Part shown: positions 37,204 to 45,176 of the stretch, in pieces
Numbering within the stretch: the stretch's first letter is position 1
Layout of the letters: each line of letters starts with the position of its first letter
NCBI GenBank assembly: GCA_020636435.1
Contig: JACJXX010000002.1
Span: forward strand, 3,968,001-4,032,000
Length of the DNA: 64,000 nt
Reading direction: 5' to 3'
From: Lewinellaceae bacterium
Lineage (GTDB): Bacteria > Bacteroidota > Bacteroidia > Chitinophagales > Saprospiraceae
Program-made: the position numbers and the translations under genes
Notes under the pieces: generated by a model
Database searches by the model: none
Seen by the model: the letters and a program-made list of their open reading frames with translations, nothing else
Told to the model about the DNA's origin: nothing

Positions 37204-37310
37204 GATTTTATTTTTCCAAAAAATTTGGCGGGATTTGGCACCTTTTACCGAAGCGGTCCGGTTGCCAGGGTTTCGCAGAGCCCGGTCTCTCCACCCTTCT
37301 TTATAAAATC
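37204..37310 (-). promoter_or_regulatory. SAM-I (S-box) riboswitch aptamer
   Basis: On the minus strand the sequence has the S-box core GGTGGAGAGACCGGGCTC, then TGCGAAACCCTGGCAACC and later AAAGGTGCCAAATCC. The outer P1 helix is a perfect 8-bp pairing: GATTTTAT at the 5' side (37310-37303) and ATAAAATC at the 3' side (37211-37204). These features define the SAM-sensing aptamer that turns off methionine genes. It is followed by metY and metX. Confidence 0.92.
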
Positions 37311-37338
37311 ATTCTTTTCAAAGAAGTGATCGTGGGGG

Positions 37339-37346
37339 CAAAAGTA
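37339..37346 (-). promoter_or_regulatory. -7 box driving the riboswitch-metYX transcript
   Basis: TACTTTTG fits TAnnTTTG on the minus strand and places the start ~23 bases before the aptamer. No TTG at N19. Confidence 0.45.
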
Positions 37347-37676
37347 AGGAAAAAATCAATACCGCGCTACCCCTACGCCCCTTCCCGGCCCGCAGGCGGC
37401 TACAACCGCGTTGGGAGAATGAGCCGGGCAAAAATACATTTTTTCCTATAGATTTAATAGGGATTATTGAATTTTCTGTGGTCCTGCATAAAAAAAAACG
37501 CCAGCCTGCTTAAAAAAACAGGGAGAAAGGAAAATCCTTAAAAAAATGTTAATTATTTGCAGCACACAGGGAATGGTAGCGAGGAGATGCAAAACGGATG
37601 CCGCATGGCAGGCAATTCCTATCCATTATTTCCGTGCATTTCTACCTATTTCCCTATTTCTGCCCGGAAAAGCCGC
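37347..37676. other. Intergenic, no gene seen
   Basis: About 330 bases between the riboswitch promoter and the convergent-side end of the MFS gene. It is A/T-rich with C-rich patches; I see no gene, RNA or clear terminator. Confidence 0.5.
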
Positions 37677-39041
37677 TCAGGCAGCGGCCTTCTTCACCCG
37701 GCGGCCAGCGAACCTCGGCTTTTGCTCTTCCTTTTCCACGGGGTCATGCCTGGGTGGCTGAGCCATCATCATGATTAACGCTCCGATCAGGCAGGCAATG
37801 CCGGCGACGATAAAGGGCGCCATCCATACTTTAGGGTCCGCGCTGTTTTCGGCAGCATCTTTGAACAAGCCAGCTAGCTGGGGCCCGGCAATGCCGGCAA
37901 TACCATAGGCGGTAAACATCCAGCCGTAGTTGCTGCCCACCCGTTTGTTGCCAAAATAGTCGGCGGTGATTGCCGGGAAAAGGGCGAAGTTGCCGCCGAA
38001 GTTGAAGCCGACCACTGAAGCTGCGATGACGAAGCCCAGGGCCATGCCGAAGTGTATAAAGCCATGATACATAGCCAGCATGGCCGCGCCCTGAAATACC
38101 GTCATGGCGATAATAGCAGATTTCCGGCCGATGCGGTCGGATACTGCGCCCCAGGCAATCCGGCCCATACCGTTAAAAATGGCGTACCAGGCCATGGCCG
38201 TGCCGGTGATCACTCCTGCATCGGCCACCCCATTGAAAGAAAGGGCGTCGATCCCGAACAGTTTGATGCAATAGATGACCATCAAGCCGGCCAGCGCTGA
38301 AAAAATAAATACCGTCCAAAGCATATAGAACTGAGGCGTTTTCAACATCCTGGCGGCGGAGTATTCTACCTTTCTGCCTGCTAAAACATCTTCCGGTTCG
38401 GGCGGTGCCCATCTTCCGGGCACGTATCCCTCCGGGGGGTTAACCATCACCAGGCTGCCCAGAAATACCAGGGCGGCAAAAGCAAACCCGTAAATGACAA
38501 AAACGCTCTGAACGGCAGGCAGGCCGAATACTTCCGCCGTATTCAGCAGCCCTCCAAACCAGGAACCTGCCAGCTTCACCCAGATGGTGGCGCCAAAGCC
38601 GAAGCCGGCCACTGCCAGCCCGGCGATCAGGCCTTTTTTATCTGGAAACCACTTCACGCCTACCGCGATCGGCACCACATAAGCCAGGCCAATACCGGCG
38701 CCACCCACTATGCCAATGAAACACAACTGCGCCCAGAAGGTGGCCCCGAAAAAGCCGCCCAGAACGTACCCCAACCCCAGCAACAATCCACCGGCCAAAG
38801 ACACCAGGCGGGGCCCGGCCAACGCCTGCCACCTGCCCGCCAGCACCATCACAATGGCAAAGACGGCCAGTCCAGCAGAAAATACCCAGGCCGCCTGAGT
38901 AGCAGAGAACTGGTAAAGCCCATCGGTATCGGTCAGTATCTGGGTAAACACCGACCAAGAATAAATGGCGCCCAGCGCGAGTTGAATCAAAATGGCTCCG
39001 ATCACGACCAGCCAACGGTTACGGATCAATAGACCTTTCAT
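37677..39041 (-). CDS. MFS transporter, OFA (oxalate/formate antiporter) family
   Basis: The 454-aa protein has about twelve hydrophobic helices and the OFA signatures: the N-terminal LALGAIYSWSVFTQIL, GGAGIGLAYVVPIAVGVKWFPDKKGL and a second-half GRIAWGAVSDRIGRK (MFS loop motif). It exchanges small carboxylates across the inner membrane in known members, but family members also carry other anions, so the substrate is uncertain. It ends with a basic tail. It is transcribed alone and divergent from the OsmC gene. Confidence 0.9.
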   Translation of the reverse strand: MKGLLIRNRWLVVIGAILIQLALGAIYSWSVFTQILTDTDGLYQFSATQAAWVFSAGLAVFAIVMVLAGRWQALAGPRLVSLAGGLLLGLGYVLGGFFGATFWAQLCFIGIVGGAGIGLAYVVPIAVGVKWFPDKKGLIAGLAVAGFGFGATIWVKLAGSWFGGLLNTAEVFGLPAVQSVFVIYGFAFAALVFLGSLVMVNPPEGYVPGRWAPPEPEDVLAGRKVEYSAARMLKTPQFYMLWTVFIFSALAGLMVIYCIKLFGIDALSFNGVADAGVITGTAMAWYAIFNGMGRIAWGAVSDRIGRKSAIIAMTVFQGAAMLAMYHGFIHFGMALGFVIAASVVGFNFGGNFALFPAITADYFGNKRVGSNYGWMFTAYGIAGIAGPQLAGLFKDAAENSADPKVWMAPFIVAGIACLIGALIMMMAQPPRHDPVEKEEQKPRFAGRRVKKAAA

Positions 39042-39315
39042 TGCAGAATATTTTTTGGTTAATGATCGAGAATCATGCAGTTATGTTAATAAGGCAGGCA
39101 TTTACTTCAAGGGGAGGGCGAAAGCGCAATTTTTAATTTTGGGACAAGTTATTTGTTTGCTCTAAATCGAAATTTATGCAAACAACTCTCATCTGTCTAT
39201 GCTTTTTATCAAACAGAGAGATGACTTATGTCAGCCTATCACTGCTAATCACGGTTTGCTTCGGCCAGAAGAGCCCAAAAATTGTTATACTGCGCATCAA
39301 AACATTTTCCGCCTC

Positions 39316-39732
39316 ATGAAAATAGAAATCAAACGCCTCGACGACGCCTTCCACCTCCAGGCCATCAACGAATCCGGCCTGACGCTGGAATCGGACGGCG
39401 CCGAATCCATCGGAGGCCACAACCTGGCCATGCGCCCCATGCAGATGTTACTCTCCTCCCTGGGCAGTTGCAGCGCCATCGACGTGATCCTGCTCCTGCG
39501 CAAACAACGCCAGCAATTGGACGACATACAGCTCACCATAACCGCCGAACGGGAAAAGGACAAGTCGCCCTCTCTCTTTACCGATATCCACGTCCACTAC
39601 AAGCTCTTCGGCCCGCTGGACGAGAAAAAAGTGAAACGAGCGGTAGATTTGTCTATGGAAAAGCTCTGCTCGGTAAAGCTGATACTGGAAAAGACGGCGA
39701 GGATTACGTGGAGTTGGGAGGTTTTGGGATAG
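39316..39732 (+). CDS. OsmC family protein
   Basis: With the ATG at 39316 the product is 138 aa (MKIEIKRLDDAFHLQA); longer upstream readings lack conservation. It has the OsmC/YhfA fold with GGHNLAMRPMQMLLSSLGSCSAIDV, where the Cys in GSCS is one of the expected thiol sites, and a C-terminal VDLSMEKLCSVKLIL with the second Cys. OsmC proteins reduce organic hydroperoxides with a Cys pair; members of the YhfA-like branch have no proven role. It stands alone. Confidence 0.9.
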   Translation: MKIEIKRLDDAFHLQAINESGLTLESDGAESIGGHNLAMRPMQMLLSSLGSCSAIDVILLLRKQRQQLDDIQLTITAEREKDKSPSLFTDIHVHYKLFGPLDEKKVKRAVDLSMEKLCSVKLILEKTARITWSWEVLG

Positions 39733-39744
39733 TTTATAAGAGAG

Positions 39745-39990
39745 CAGTGTATCGGTGTATCAGTGGATCAGTGTTTCAGTGGATCAGTGAGGGCGCTCCG
39801 GAAAGGCCACAATCCGCGCAAATCCGCATCTCACCCCAAAGCAGCAGGCTTCCCGATCCGCGTAATCCGCCAAATCCGCGCAAATCCGCGTTCTATATCC
39901 TCGGGTTGCCTATACGTGAAGTACTTTCCGGAGCAGCCTCATCAGTGTATCAGTCAGGGGATCCGATGCGCCACTCCCCGACACACTGCT
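39745..39990. repeat. Short dispersed repeats (tatcagtg... and aatccgcg... families)
   Basis: Holds a run of GTGTATCAGTGGATCAGTG-like words (39748-39790, again near 39940) and a run of AATCCGCG-CAAATCCGC words (39811-39895). The latter also occurs at 46735-46775. No gene is supported here. Confidence 0.6.
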
Positions 39991-39993
39991 CCC

Positions 39994-40764
39994 TCACAGA
40001 ATCCCCACCTGCGAAAACCCACCGTCCACCGGCAAATTCAACCCGGTCAGGTAAGACGCGGCCGGCATAGCCAGGAAGGCAATCACCCGGGCGACCTCCT
40101 CCGGCTCTCCTACCCTGCCCAGCGGCGTGGCTTCGTTGATCTGCTGTACCTTTTCCGGCACTTTCATCACGCGCTCCACCCGGGCGGTGTTGATGAACCA
40201 GGGATTGACCGAATTGACGCGGATGCCGTCTCCGCCCCAGTCGACAGCCAGGTATTGGGTCATGCGGTTCATGGCGGCTTTAGACATGGCGTAGATGCCC
40301 GTCGTCCACATTACCCCGGTCATGGCGGCGATGGAGGCTACGTTAATGATGCATCCTCCGCCCTCCTTCTTCAGCAGAGGATGCAGGCGGCGGCACAGGT
40401 CGAAAGCCGTGCCTGCGTTGATGTCCATGACGTGCCGCAGGTCTTCGAAGGTGGCTTCCAGGGTGGGCTTGCGCACATTCGTGCCTACATTGTTGACCAG
40501 GATATCCAGGCTGCCCCACAGCGCCTTTGCTTTCTCGACAATAGCGATGCGCTCTTTTTCCTCTCCGATATCGGCTACCATGCCATAAGCTTTCCAGCCT
40601 TTGCCCTTGAATTCCTCTTCCGCCTCCCGGATCAAATCTTCAGAACGCGCCAGAAATAGCACCTCAGCGCCGTGGCGCAGCAATTCTTCGGTGGTGGCTT
40701 TGCCGATGCCTTTGCTGGCGCCGGCGACGATGGCGGTTTTGCCTTGCAGAGTCCAGTGGTTCAT
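39994..40764 (-). CDS. SDR family oxidoreductase
   Basis: The 256-aa protein (ATG 40762-40764, MNHWTLQGKTAIVAGAS) is a classical short-chain dehydrogenase: GASKGIG cofactor motif, NNVG, catalytic Ser in NVASIAAMTG, YAMSK with Tyr/Lys, and NSVNPWFINT. The tropinone-reductase-like layout is common for unspecified ketone reductases. Substrate unknown. It is followed by its own stop near the OsmC repeats, and preceded by the palindromic repeat A. Confidence 0.9.
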   Translation of the reverse strand: MNHWTLQGKTAIVAGASKGIGKATTEELLRHGAEVLFLARSEDLIREAEEEFKGKGWKAYGMVADIGEEKERIAIVEKAKALWGSLDILVNNVGTNVRKPTLEATFEDLRHVMDINAGTAFDLCRRLHPLLKKEGGGCIINVASIAAMTGVMWTTGIYAMSKAAMNRMTQYLAVDWGGDGIRVNSVNPWFINTARVERVMKVPEKVQQINEATPLGRVGEPEEVARVIAFLAMPAASYLTGLNLPVDGGFSQVGIL

Positions 40765-40807
40765 GGATGCGTTTTTTTCGGTGAGCAAAGAAGTAATTGG
40801 CTTAGTA

Positions 40808-40968
40808 AGGCACGACGAAAGAATAAACTGTCCATTCTGGCTTGTCCTTTTTGCGCCATGCTGCGTTGCTCATCACTCAGGTAGCTTTGGCTATCCTCAT
40901 TCTTCGCGCCTTGCCTGGCACAAAAATTACTGCGCCATAATTGTACACTTTATTCTTTCCTCGTGCCT
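40808..40968. repeat. Long palindromic repeat, copy A
   Basis: A 161-bp imperfect hairpin. The outer arms AGGCACGACGAAAGAATAAA (40808-40827) and the complement of TTTATTCTTTCCTCGTGCCT (40949-40968) match apart from one base. Inner arms (GTCCTTTTTGCGCCA with TGGCACAAAAATTAC) continue the pairing. The ~50-nt centre (CTGCGTTGCTCATCACTCAG, then GTAGCTTTGGCTAT) is shared with copy B at 44882-45039. Confidence 0.85.
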
Positions 40969-41000
40969 AAAACGCGCGGAGAGTGCCTTATGTTGACGGG

Positions 41001-41060
41001 GTTGGATGGTTGGATGGCTATATGGTTAAATGGTTATATGGTTATATGGTTGGATGGCTA
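41001..41060. repeat. Degenerate 7-9 bp tandem repeat (TGGTTATA/TGGATGG)
   Basis: A run of gttggatggttggatgg and tatggttaaatggttat words just downstream of the cytochrome peroxidase terminator. Copy number is hard to fix. Confidence 0.75.
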
Positions 41061-41065
41061 CCCAT

Positions 41066-41101
41066 AAAAAAAAGCGCCCTGCCGAAGCGGGGCGCAAAAA
41101 A
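41066..41101 (-). terminator. Terminator of the di-haem peroxidase gene (bidirectional form)
   Basis: GCGCCC (41074-41079) pairs with GGGCGC (41090-41095) and the stem is flanked by A-runs on both sides, which read as T-runs on the minus strand. It lies ~70 bases after the stop at 41170. Confidence 0.85.
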
Positions 41102-41169
41102 GGTGCTATTATCCCAAAAAAACTCTATTGTCAAATGACGTCTTAAAAAAAAGAATTATTTGTTTGGGG

Positions 41170-42495
41170 CTATTCGCAACCCAGGTGGGCGCGGGATAGC
41201 GGGTCATTATTGGGAAAACAATTGCCCGACAGGACGGCTTCCGGCTTGTAGCGCTCCAGATTGGGGTCGTACAGGCCATGGCTCAGGAACTGCACCAGGT
41301 CGTCTACCTCCTGGCCAGTGAGGTTGAGTGGGTGGAAGAAAGGAGAGATGTTCTCCTGCGGCACATTGGGGTTGTCGGGAACCCCCTTGTTGAAGTATTC
41401 TACCACCGCCCTCAGGCTGTGGTGGCTGCTGCCGTGGAAGTAGAAGGGCGAGTCCTTCATATTGTATATGCCGGGCACTTTGAATTTAAACATATCTTCC
41501 GGCCGGCCGGTAAAGCCTCCGCGGCCGAAGTTGCGGATGTCGTCCGGGCCAGTATTGAAGCCTCCGGTTTCGTAAAGGTCGCGGACGCCCAGGGCATGGA
41601 ATTCCACCGAGTTGAGCGCGCCGCCTTTGTGGCAGCGGAAGCAGCCGGCCTTGGAAAAGAAGAGCATGGCGCCGCGCTTTTCCGGTTCGCTCAACACATT
41701 TTTCTCTCCCTTTGCCCAGCGCTGGAAGGGCGCTTCGTTGGGGAGGAGCGTGCGCAGGTAAGCCGAAAGGGCAAAGCTGGCGGTCAGGCGGTTGTAGCGT
41801 TCCGATTCCGGGAAATTGGGGAAGGCGGCATCGAACAGGGGCAGGTATCCCAGCGTGTCGAGCCACTCCCGGGTGAGGCGCATGCGGTGGATTTTCGTCC
41901 CCTCGATGTTTTGCGCCTCCAGGCCGTCCAGCCCCAGGTGGTTGACTTCTGTATCTTCTTTCCAAAGGTGTTTGGTATCTTTATTGGCAAAGCGGGCGCC
42001 GAATTTGCCGCTCCAGGTGGTATTGGTAACGAAGGCGACATTGAGCAAGCTCAATGGCCGGGCGCCCTGCACGTCGATCTCGTTCTCCTCGTAATTGTTC
42101 ATCATGCCCCGGGACTCGCCGTTCAGGCCGTAGCCCACGCCGCCGTCGGCGATGCCCTGCACGCGGCCCGGCATGAAGCCGGCGCTGGGCAGGTGGCAGG
42201 TAGCGCAGGAATAGGTTCCCTTTCCTTCCTCGTACACCGCGTCTTCTGCAAGGCCCGTCTCGAAGAACAGCAGTTTGCCCAGTTCTACTTTTTCAGGGGT
42301 CAGCGGATTGCCGATGCCCTGGGGAATTGCCCAGAGGTCATCGCTTTCGGGCAGGATAAAATAGCTCATGTCGCCGTTCGGCGACAATTGCAGCAGCCTG
42401 TTTTCCAATTGGACGTCCAGGGGGTCGGGGAGTTCATCGCTGGAACAGGAAGCGGCCAATACGGCCACACACATCAGTAGTAACAAGTGCTTCAT
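41170..42495 (-). CDS. Di-haem cytochrome c peroxidase/MauG-family lipoprotein
   Basis: The 441-aa protein has a lipoprotein signal peptide with LAASC (Cys17) and two c-type haem sites, CATCH (C97-H101) and CFRCH (around 282-286), spaced as in bacterial CcpA/MauG. Conserved blocks are GKLLFFETGL, SLLNVAFV, TASFALSAYLRTL and RGAMLFFSKAGCFRCH. It reduces H2O2 or oxidises a protein substrate in the periplasm. The tail (Cys-rich LGCE) is unusual. A clear terminator follows. Confidence 0.93.
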   Translation of the reverse strand: MKHLLLLMCVAVLAASCSSDELPDPLDVQLENRLLQLSPNGDMSYFILPESDDLWAIPQGIGNPLTPEKVELGKLLFFETGLAEDAVYEEGKGTYSCATCHLPSAGFMPGRVQGIADGGVGYGLNGESRGMMNNYEENEIDVQGARPLSLLNVAFVTNTTWSGKFGARFANKDTKHLWKEDTEVNHLGLDGLEAQNIEGTKIHRMRLTREWLDTLGYLPLFDAAFPNFPESERYNRLTASFALSAYLRTLLPNEAPFQRWAKGEKNVLSEPEKRGAMLFFSKAGCFRCHKGGALNSVEFHALGVRDLYETGGFNTGPDDIRNFGRGGFTGRPEDMFKFKVPGIYNMKDSPFYFHGSSHHSLRAVVEYFNKGVPDNPNVPQENISPFFHPLNLTGQEVDDLVQFLSHGLYDPNLERYKPEAVLSGNCFPNNDPLSRAHLGCE

Positions 42496-42769
42496 CGTAC
42501 ATGAAATTATTCTCGGCCCACCTTGGCGCCGAATTCGGTCAGCGCCAATTCAGTCTGTAAATACCGATCTGGCCTCCATCGGCAATTATCGCTAATGTCA
42601 TTTTTTTATCGGCGGCATGTTTCTCATGCCTGTTCCCCTTTGCTGGTCTTGTTTACGGAAACGGGGAAACAGAGTTTCGAATAGATGATAAAAATTTTAA
42701 TCTTTTATTTCCCTCCCAAAAACAGGCCAGCAATGAGTGTCTTGCACTCACTCATCACTCACTCATTCC

Positions 42770-44878
42770 CTACAACTGAATGCGAATGCCCGGCCCGAAG
42801 AGCAGAAACCATTTTGATTCCGACAGGAAGTACCCGCCCCCGGCGTACAGCGGGAAAGAAAGGCGGCTGCGCTCCTTGGTGGGAATGGGATACAGGCTGG
42901 CCAGCCCGACGATGCCCACGTCGCGGTTGCTGTTGCTGTCGCTGAAATTAAAGGCGTCGAAAGCCAGAAAACCGAAGCCGAACTTGTAAGGCTTGGCTTT
43001 GGCAATGTTGTTGCTGCGGTAAAAACTGAATTGGGCAATCATGGCCATGCTGATGCCCCCGAGGTTGCCGAAACCCGGCTCCCGCACCCGTTTGACCAGC
43101 AAGCCGGCGGGGAAGGACACGTCAATGTCGAAGGTCGATTTCTGAAAAAGCACGAATTCCACTGTCTTTGACAGCCCTGCTTTGCCGTATTTTTCTCTTT
43201 TATGCCGCACCGTAAGGCGGATGGTGGTCCAGGTATCGAGCTCAAAGGTTTTCCTCTTCAGATATTCATTGACCCGGAATTCGGTTTGCATGCAGCCTTC
43301 TTCCGAATAGGCGGCGAACCGGGGCGAAGCGCTCCCCGGACAGATCAGCAGGTTGCGGGCTTCTTTCTGGTCCAGGAGGGCTTTGCCTTTTTCCAGCACC
43401 TGAATGTCCACTTCCAGTTCCTGTTGCCCGTATAGGCGGCCCTGGTCAATTTTGTTGTGGTCGAACCGGAAAGTGATGTCATTCAGGGTTCCTTCGACAA
43501 AGATCAGGAAATCGGCGTCTTTTAACAGCACGGAATCCCCGGCATAGTAGAGGCTGACGAAATCGAAGGGCCTCGGCCGTTCGTATTCTTTCACCCTCAG
43601 GGCAGGCCCCACCTGTTCGGCGCCATTATAGATGCGAATTTTTTTCTGAGCGATATCAACGGGCACCCGGCCGCTGAAGGACACTTCTTTGTCCGTGCTG
43701 GCCAGGGTGTCTTTCTTCACCTGCGCCAGGCCGTCGAAGCGAAGGTCCGCCCGGTGCAAGCTCAACCCCTCGACCCGGATTTCGACTTGTTCTCCGGGAA
43801 AGACGTCCAGAGCGGATTGCCAATCCTGGCCTTCCCGGCGCAGGCTTACCTTTTGCACTTCCATCCGGGGAATGATATCCAGGTTGGTAATAAAAACCGC
43901 CTTATCTCCATCCTTTATATACAGGTTGCCATCGGAGCGCCGGTGAAAGCCATAGAGGCGCAGCCAGCACAGCACCCGGCCGTTGCCCATGACGTTTCGG
44001 GTAAAGATTTCCGCCACCAGGGCGCCGCCGGGTTCTTCCCGGGCTTCCAGGCGGTAGGTCTTGCGCATTTCCAGCATGGGGTTGTACTTCAGTTCTATTT
44101 CTATTTCCTCCCGGGCGGCGCTTTGGTCGTAGCTGGCCTCCCGGCGGTCCATGCTGAGGAAGGCTAGTTTGGCGGGCTTTACGGTAAACGACTTTGTGAT
44201 TTCTGGCGTATGGTAAACCGGCTTGCCCTCTTCATTGAGGAAGGGTTTGCGCAGCGGCAGGGAAAACGACAATTTCTGATTGCCCACTTCATTGGGCAAA
44301 AGGTGCAGCTGTATCCGGCCCTCCTTGCTGCTGAACCGGTAATTGACCGGCAAGCCGGTAGACCAGGCGTCCGTTGCTTTTAGATTTTGAAAATTATTGG
44401 ACTCCAGGGGTATCACTTTCTCCTCGCCAATGAACAACTCCTCTTGCCCGTCGGGCAGGTAGGCCTGGGTTTTGGTAACCGGAAAAAGGCGAAGCTCATA
44501 GCGGTAAGGCGCCTCCTGGTACCGCAGGCGGGCCAGAATCGACAGGGTGAGAAAATCGGTTTGCGTAATGCCGTTCAGGCGCAGCTTGGCGCGGTAGTAC
44601 TGCCCGTTTACCATCCGGAAAGTGTCCAGCGGTTCATAACCGTCGCCCACTTGCAGGCGGAGGCCCTCCAGGGCCCAGTATTTGGGAAAAACCTGCAGTT
44701 CGACCACGGGATTCTCCTCCTGGTATTCAAACCATAAGTGCGTCGCCCCCATGGTTTCTATCTGGTTGTTCTTCCAGGAGTACAGGTTGGTGTCGATCCG
44801 CAATTGAATATCGCTGAAAAGCTGCTGGGGCGAAATCTGCGCGCTGCCCGGCACGGCGGAATAAACCAGCATCAGCAT
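42770..44878 (-). CDS. Large envelope protein with Ig-like and beta-barrel-like parts, function unknown
   Basis: I place the start at the Met of MLMLVYSAVPGSAQIS (44876-44878), since everything further upstream reads through palindromic repeat B. The visible signal peptide is only ~14 residues before SAQ, which is short, so the true start may have been altered by the repeat. The 702-aa product has many Ig-like beta strands (for example SVKTKRI-type alternation around VSLRREGQDWQSALDVFPGE) and ends with amphipathic strands typical of outer-membrane beta-barrels (FLLFGPGIRIQL). There is no recognised family. Possible terminator hairpin TGAGTG/CACTCA at 42736-42753. Confidence 0.6.
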   Translation of the reverse strand: MLMLVYSAVPGSAQISPQQLFSDIQLRIDTNLYSWKNNQIETMGATHLWFEYQEENPVVELQVFPKYWALEGLRLQVGDGYEPLDTFRMVNGQYYRAKLRLNGITQTDFLTLSILARLRYQEAPYRYELRLFPVTKTQAYLPDGQEELFIGEEKVIPLESNNFQNLKATDAWSTGLPVNYRFSSKEGRIQLHLLPNEVGNQKLSFSLPLRKPFLNEEGKPVYHTPEITKSFTVKPAKLAFLSMDRREASYDQSAAREEIEIELKYNPMLEMRKTYRLEAREEPGGALVAEIFTRNVMGNGRVLCWLRLYGFHRRSDGNLYIKDGDKAVFITNLDIIPRMEVQKVSLRREGQDWQSALDVFPGEQVEIRVEGLSLHRADLRFDGLAQVKKDTLASTDKEVSFSGRVPVDIAQKKIRIYNGAEQVGPALRVKEYERPRPFDFVSLYYAGDSVLLKDADFLIFVEGTLNDITFRFDHNKIDQGRLYGQQELEVDIQVLEKGKALLDQKEARNLLICPGSASPRFAAYSEEGCMQTEFRVNEYLKRKTFELDTWTTIRLTVRHKREKYGKAGLSKTVEFVLFQKSTFDIDVSFPAGLLVKRVREPGFGNLGGISMAMIAQFSFYRSNNIAKAKPYKFGFGFLAFDAFNFSDSNSNRDVGIVGLASLYPIPTKERSRLSFPLYAGGGYFLSESKWFLLFGPGIRIQL

Positions 44879-44881
44879 TAG

Positions 44882-45039
44882 TGCTCTGTAACATAAATTC
44901 CTATCGACAATTTCGGCCTCTTTTTCCCGGCCTCTGCGTTGCTCCTCACTTCCGTAGCTCCGGCTATGGGCGATCGTCGCGCCTTGATCCCGGAAAAAAT
45001 AGACTCGAAATTCTTCGATCAAACTTATGTTACAGAGCA
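44882..45039. repeat. Long palindromic repeat, copy B
   Basis: A 158-bp imperfect hairpin. TGCTCTGTAACATAA (44882-44896) is the exact complement of TTATGTTACAGAGCA (45025-45039). Pairing continues through ATCGA, AATTTCG and TTTTTCC/GG segments. The centre (CTGCGTTGCTCCTCACTTCC, then GTAGCTCCGGCTAT) matches copy A. The arms differ from copy A. It sits between divergent genes. Confidence 0.9.
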
Positions 45040-45131
45040 TTAGAGCATATCGGGAGAAATACATGGTAGAAATTTTTATGGGCCAATTTCGGGCCGGCGC
45101 CACAATTCACAATCACTTAACATTGAAAACT

Positions 45132-45139
45132 TACTTTTG
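45132..45139 (+). promoter_or_regulatory. -7 box for the FG-GAP/CxxCH lipoprotein gene
   Basis: TACTTTTG fits TAnnTTTG and would start transcription ~30 bases before the ATG. The -33 position holds TTC rather than TTG. Confidence 0.4.
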
Positions 45140-45176
45140 CCCGGCCACCCAAACCACAAAAGTATTTATTCCAATG

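Noticed and set aside
44882..45039. Palindrome B as an integron attC site
   Set aside because: The ends do not fit the RYYYAAC/GTTRRRY core-site rule, and no integron integrase or cassette array is present.
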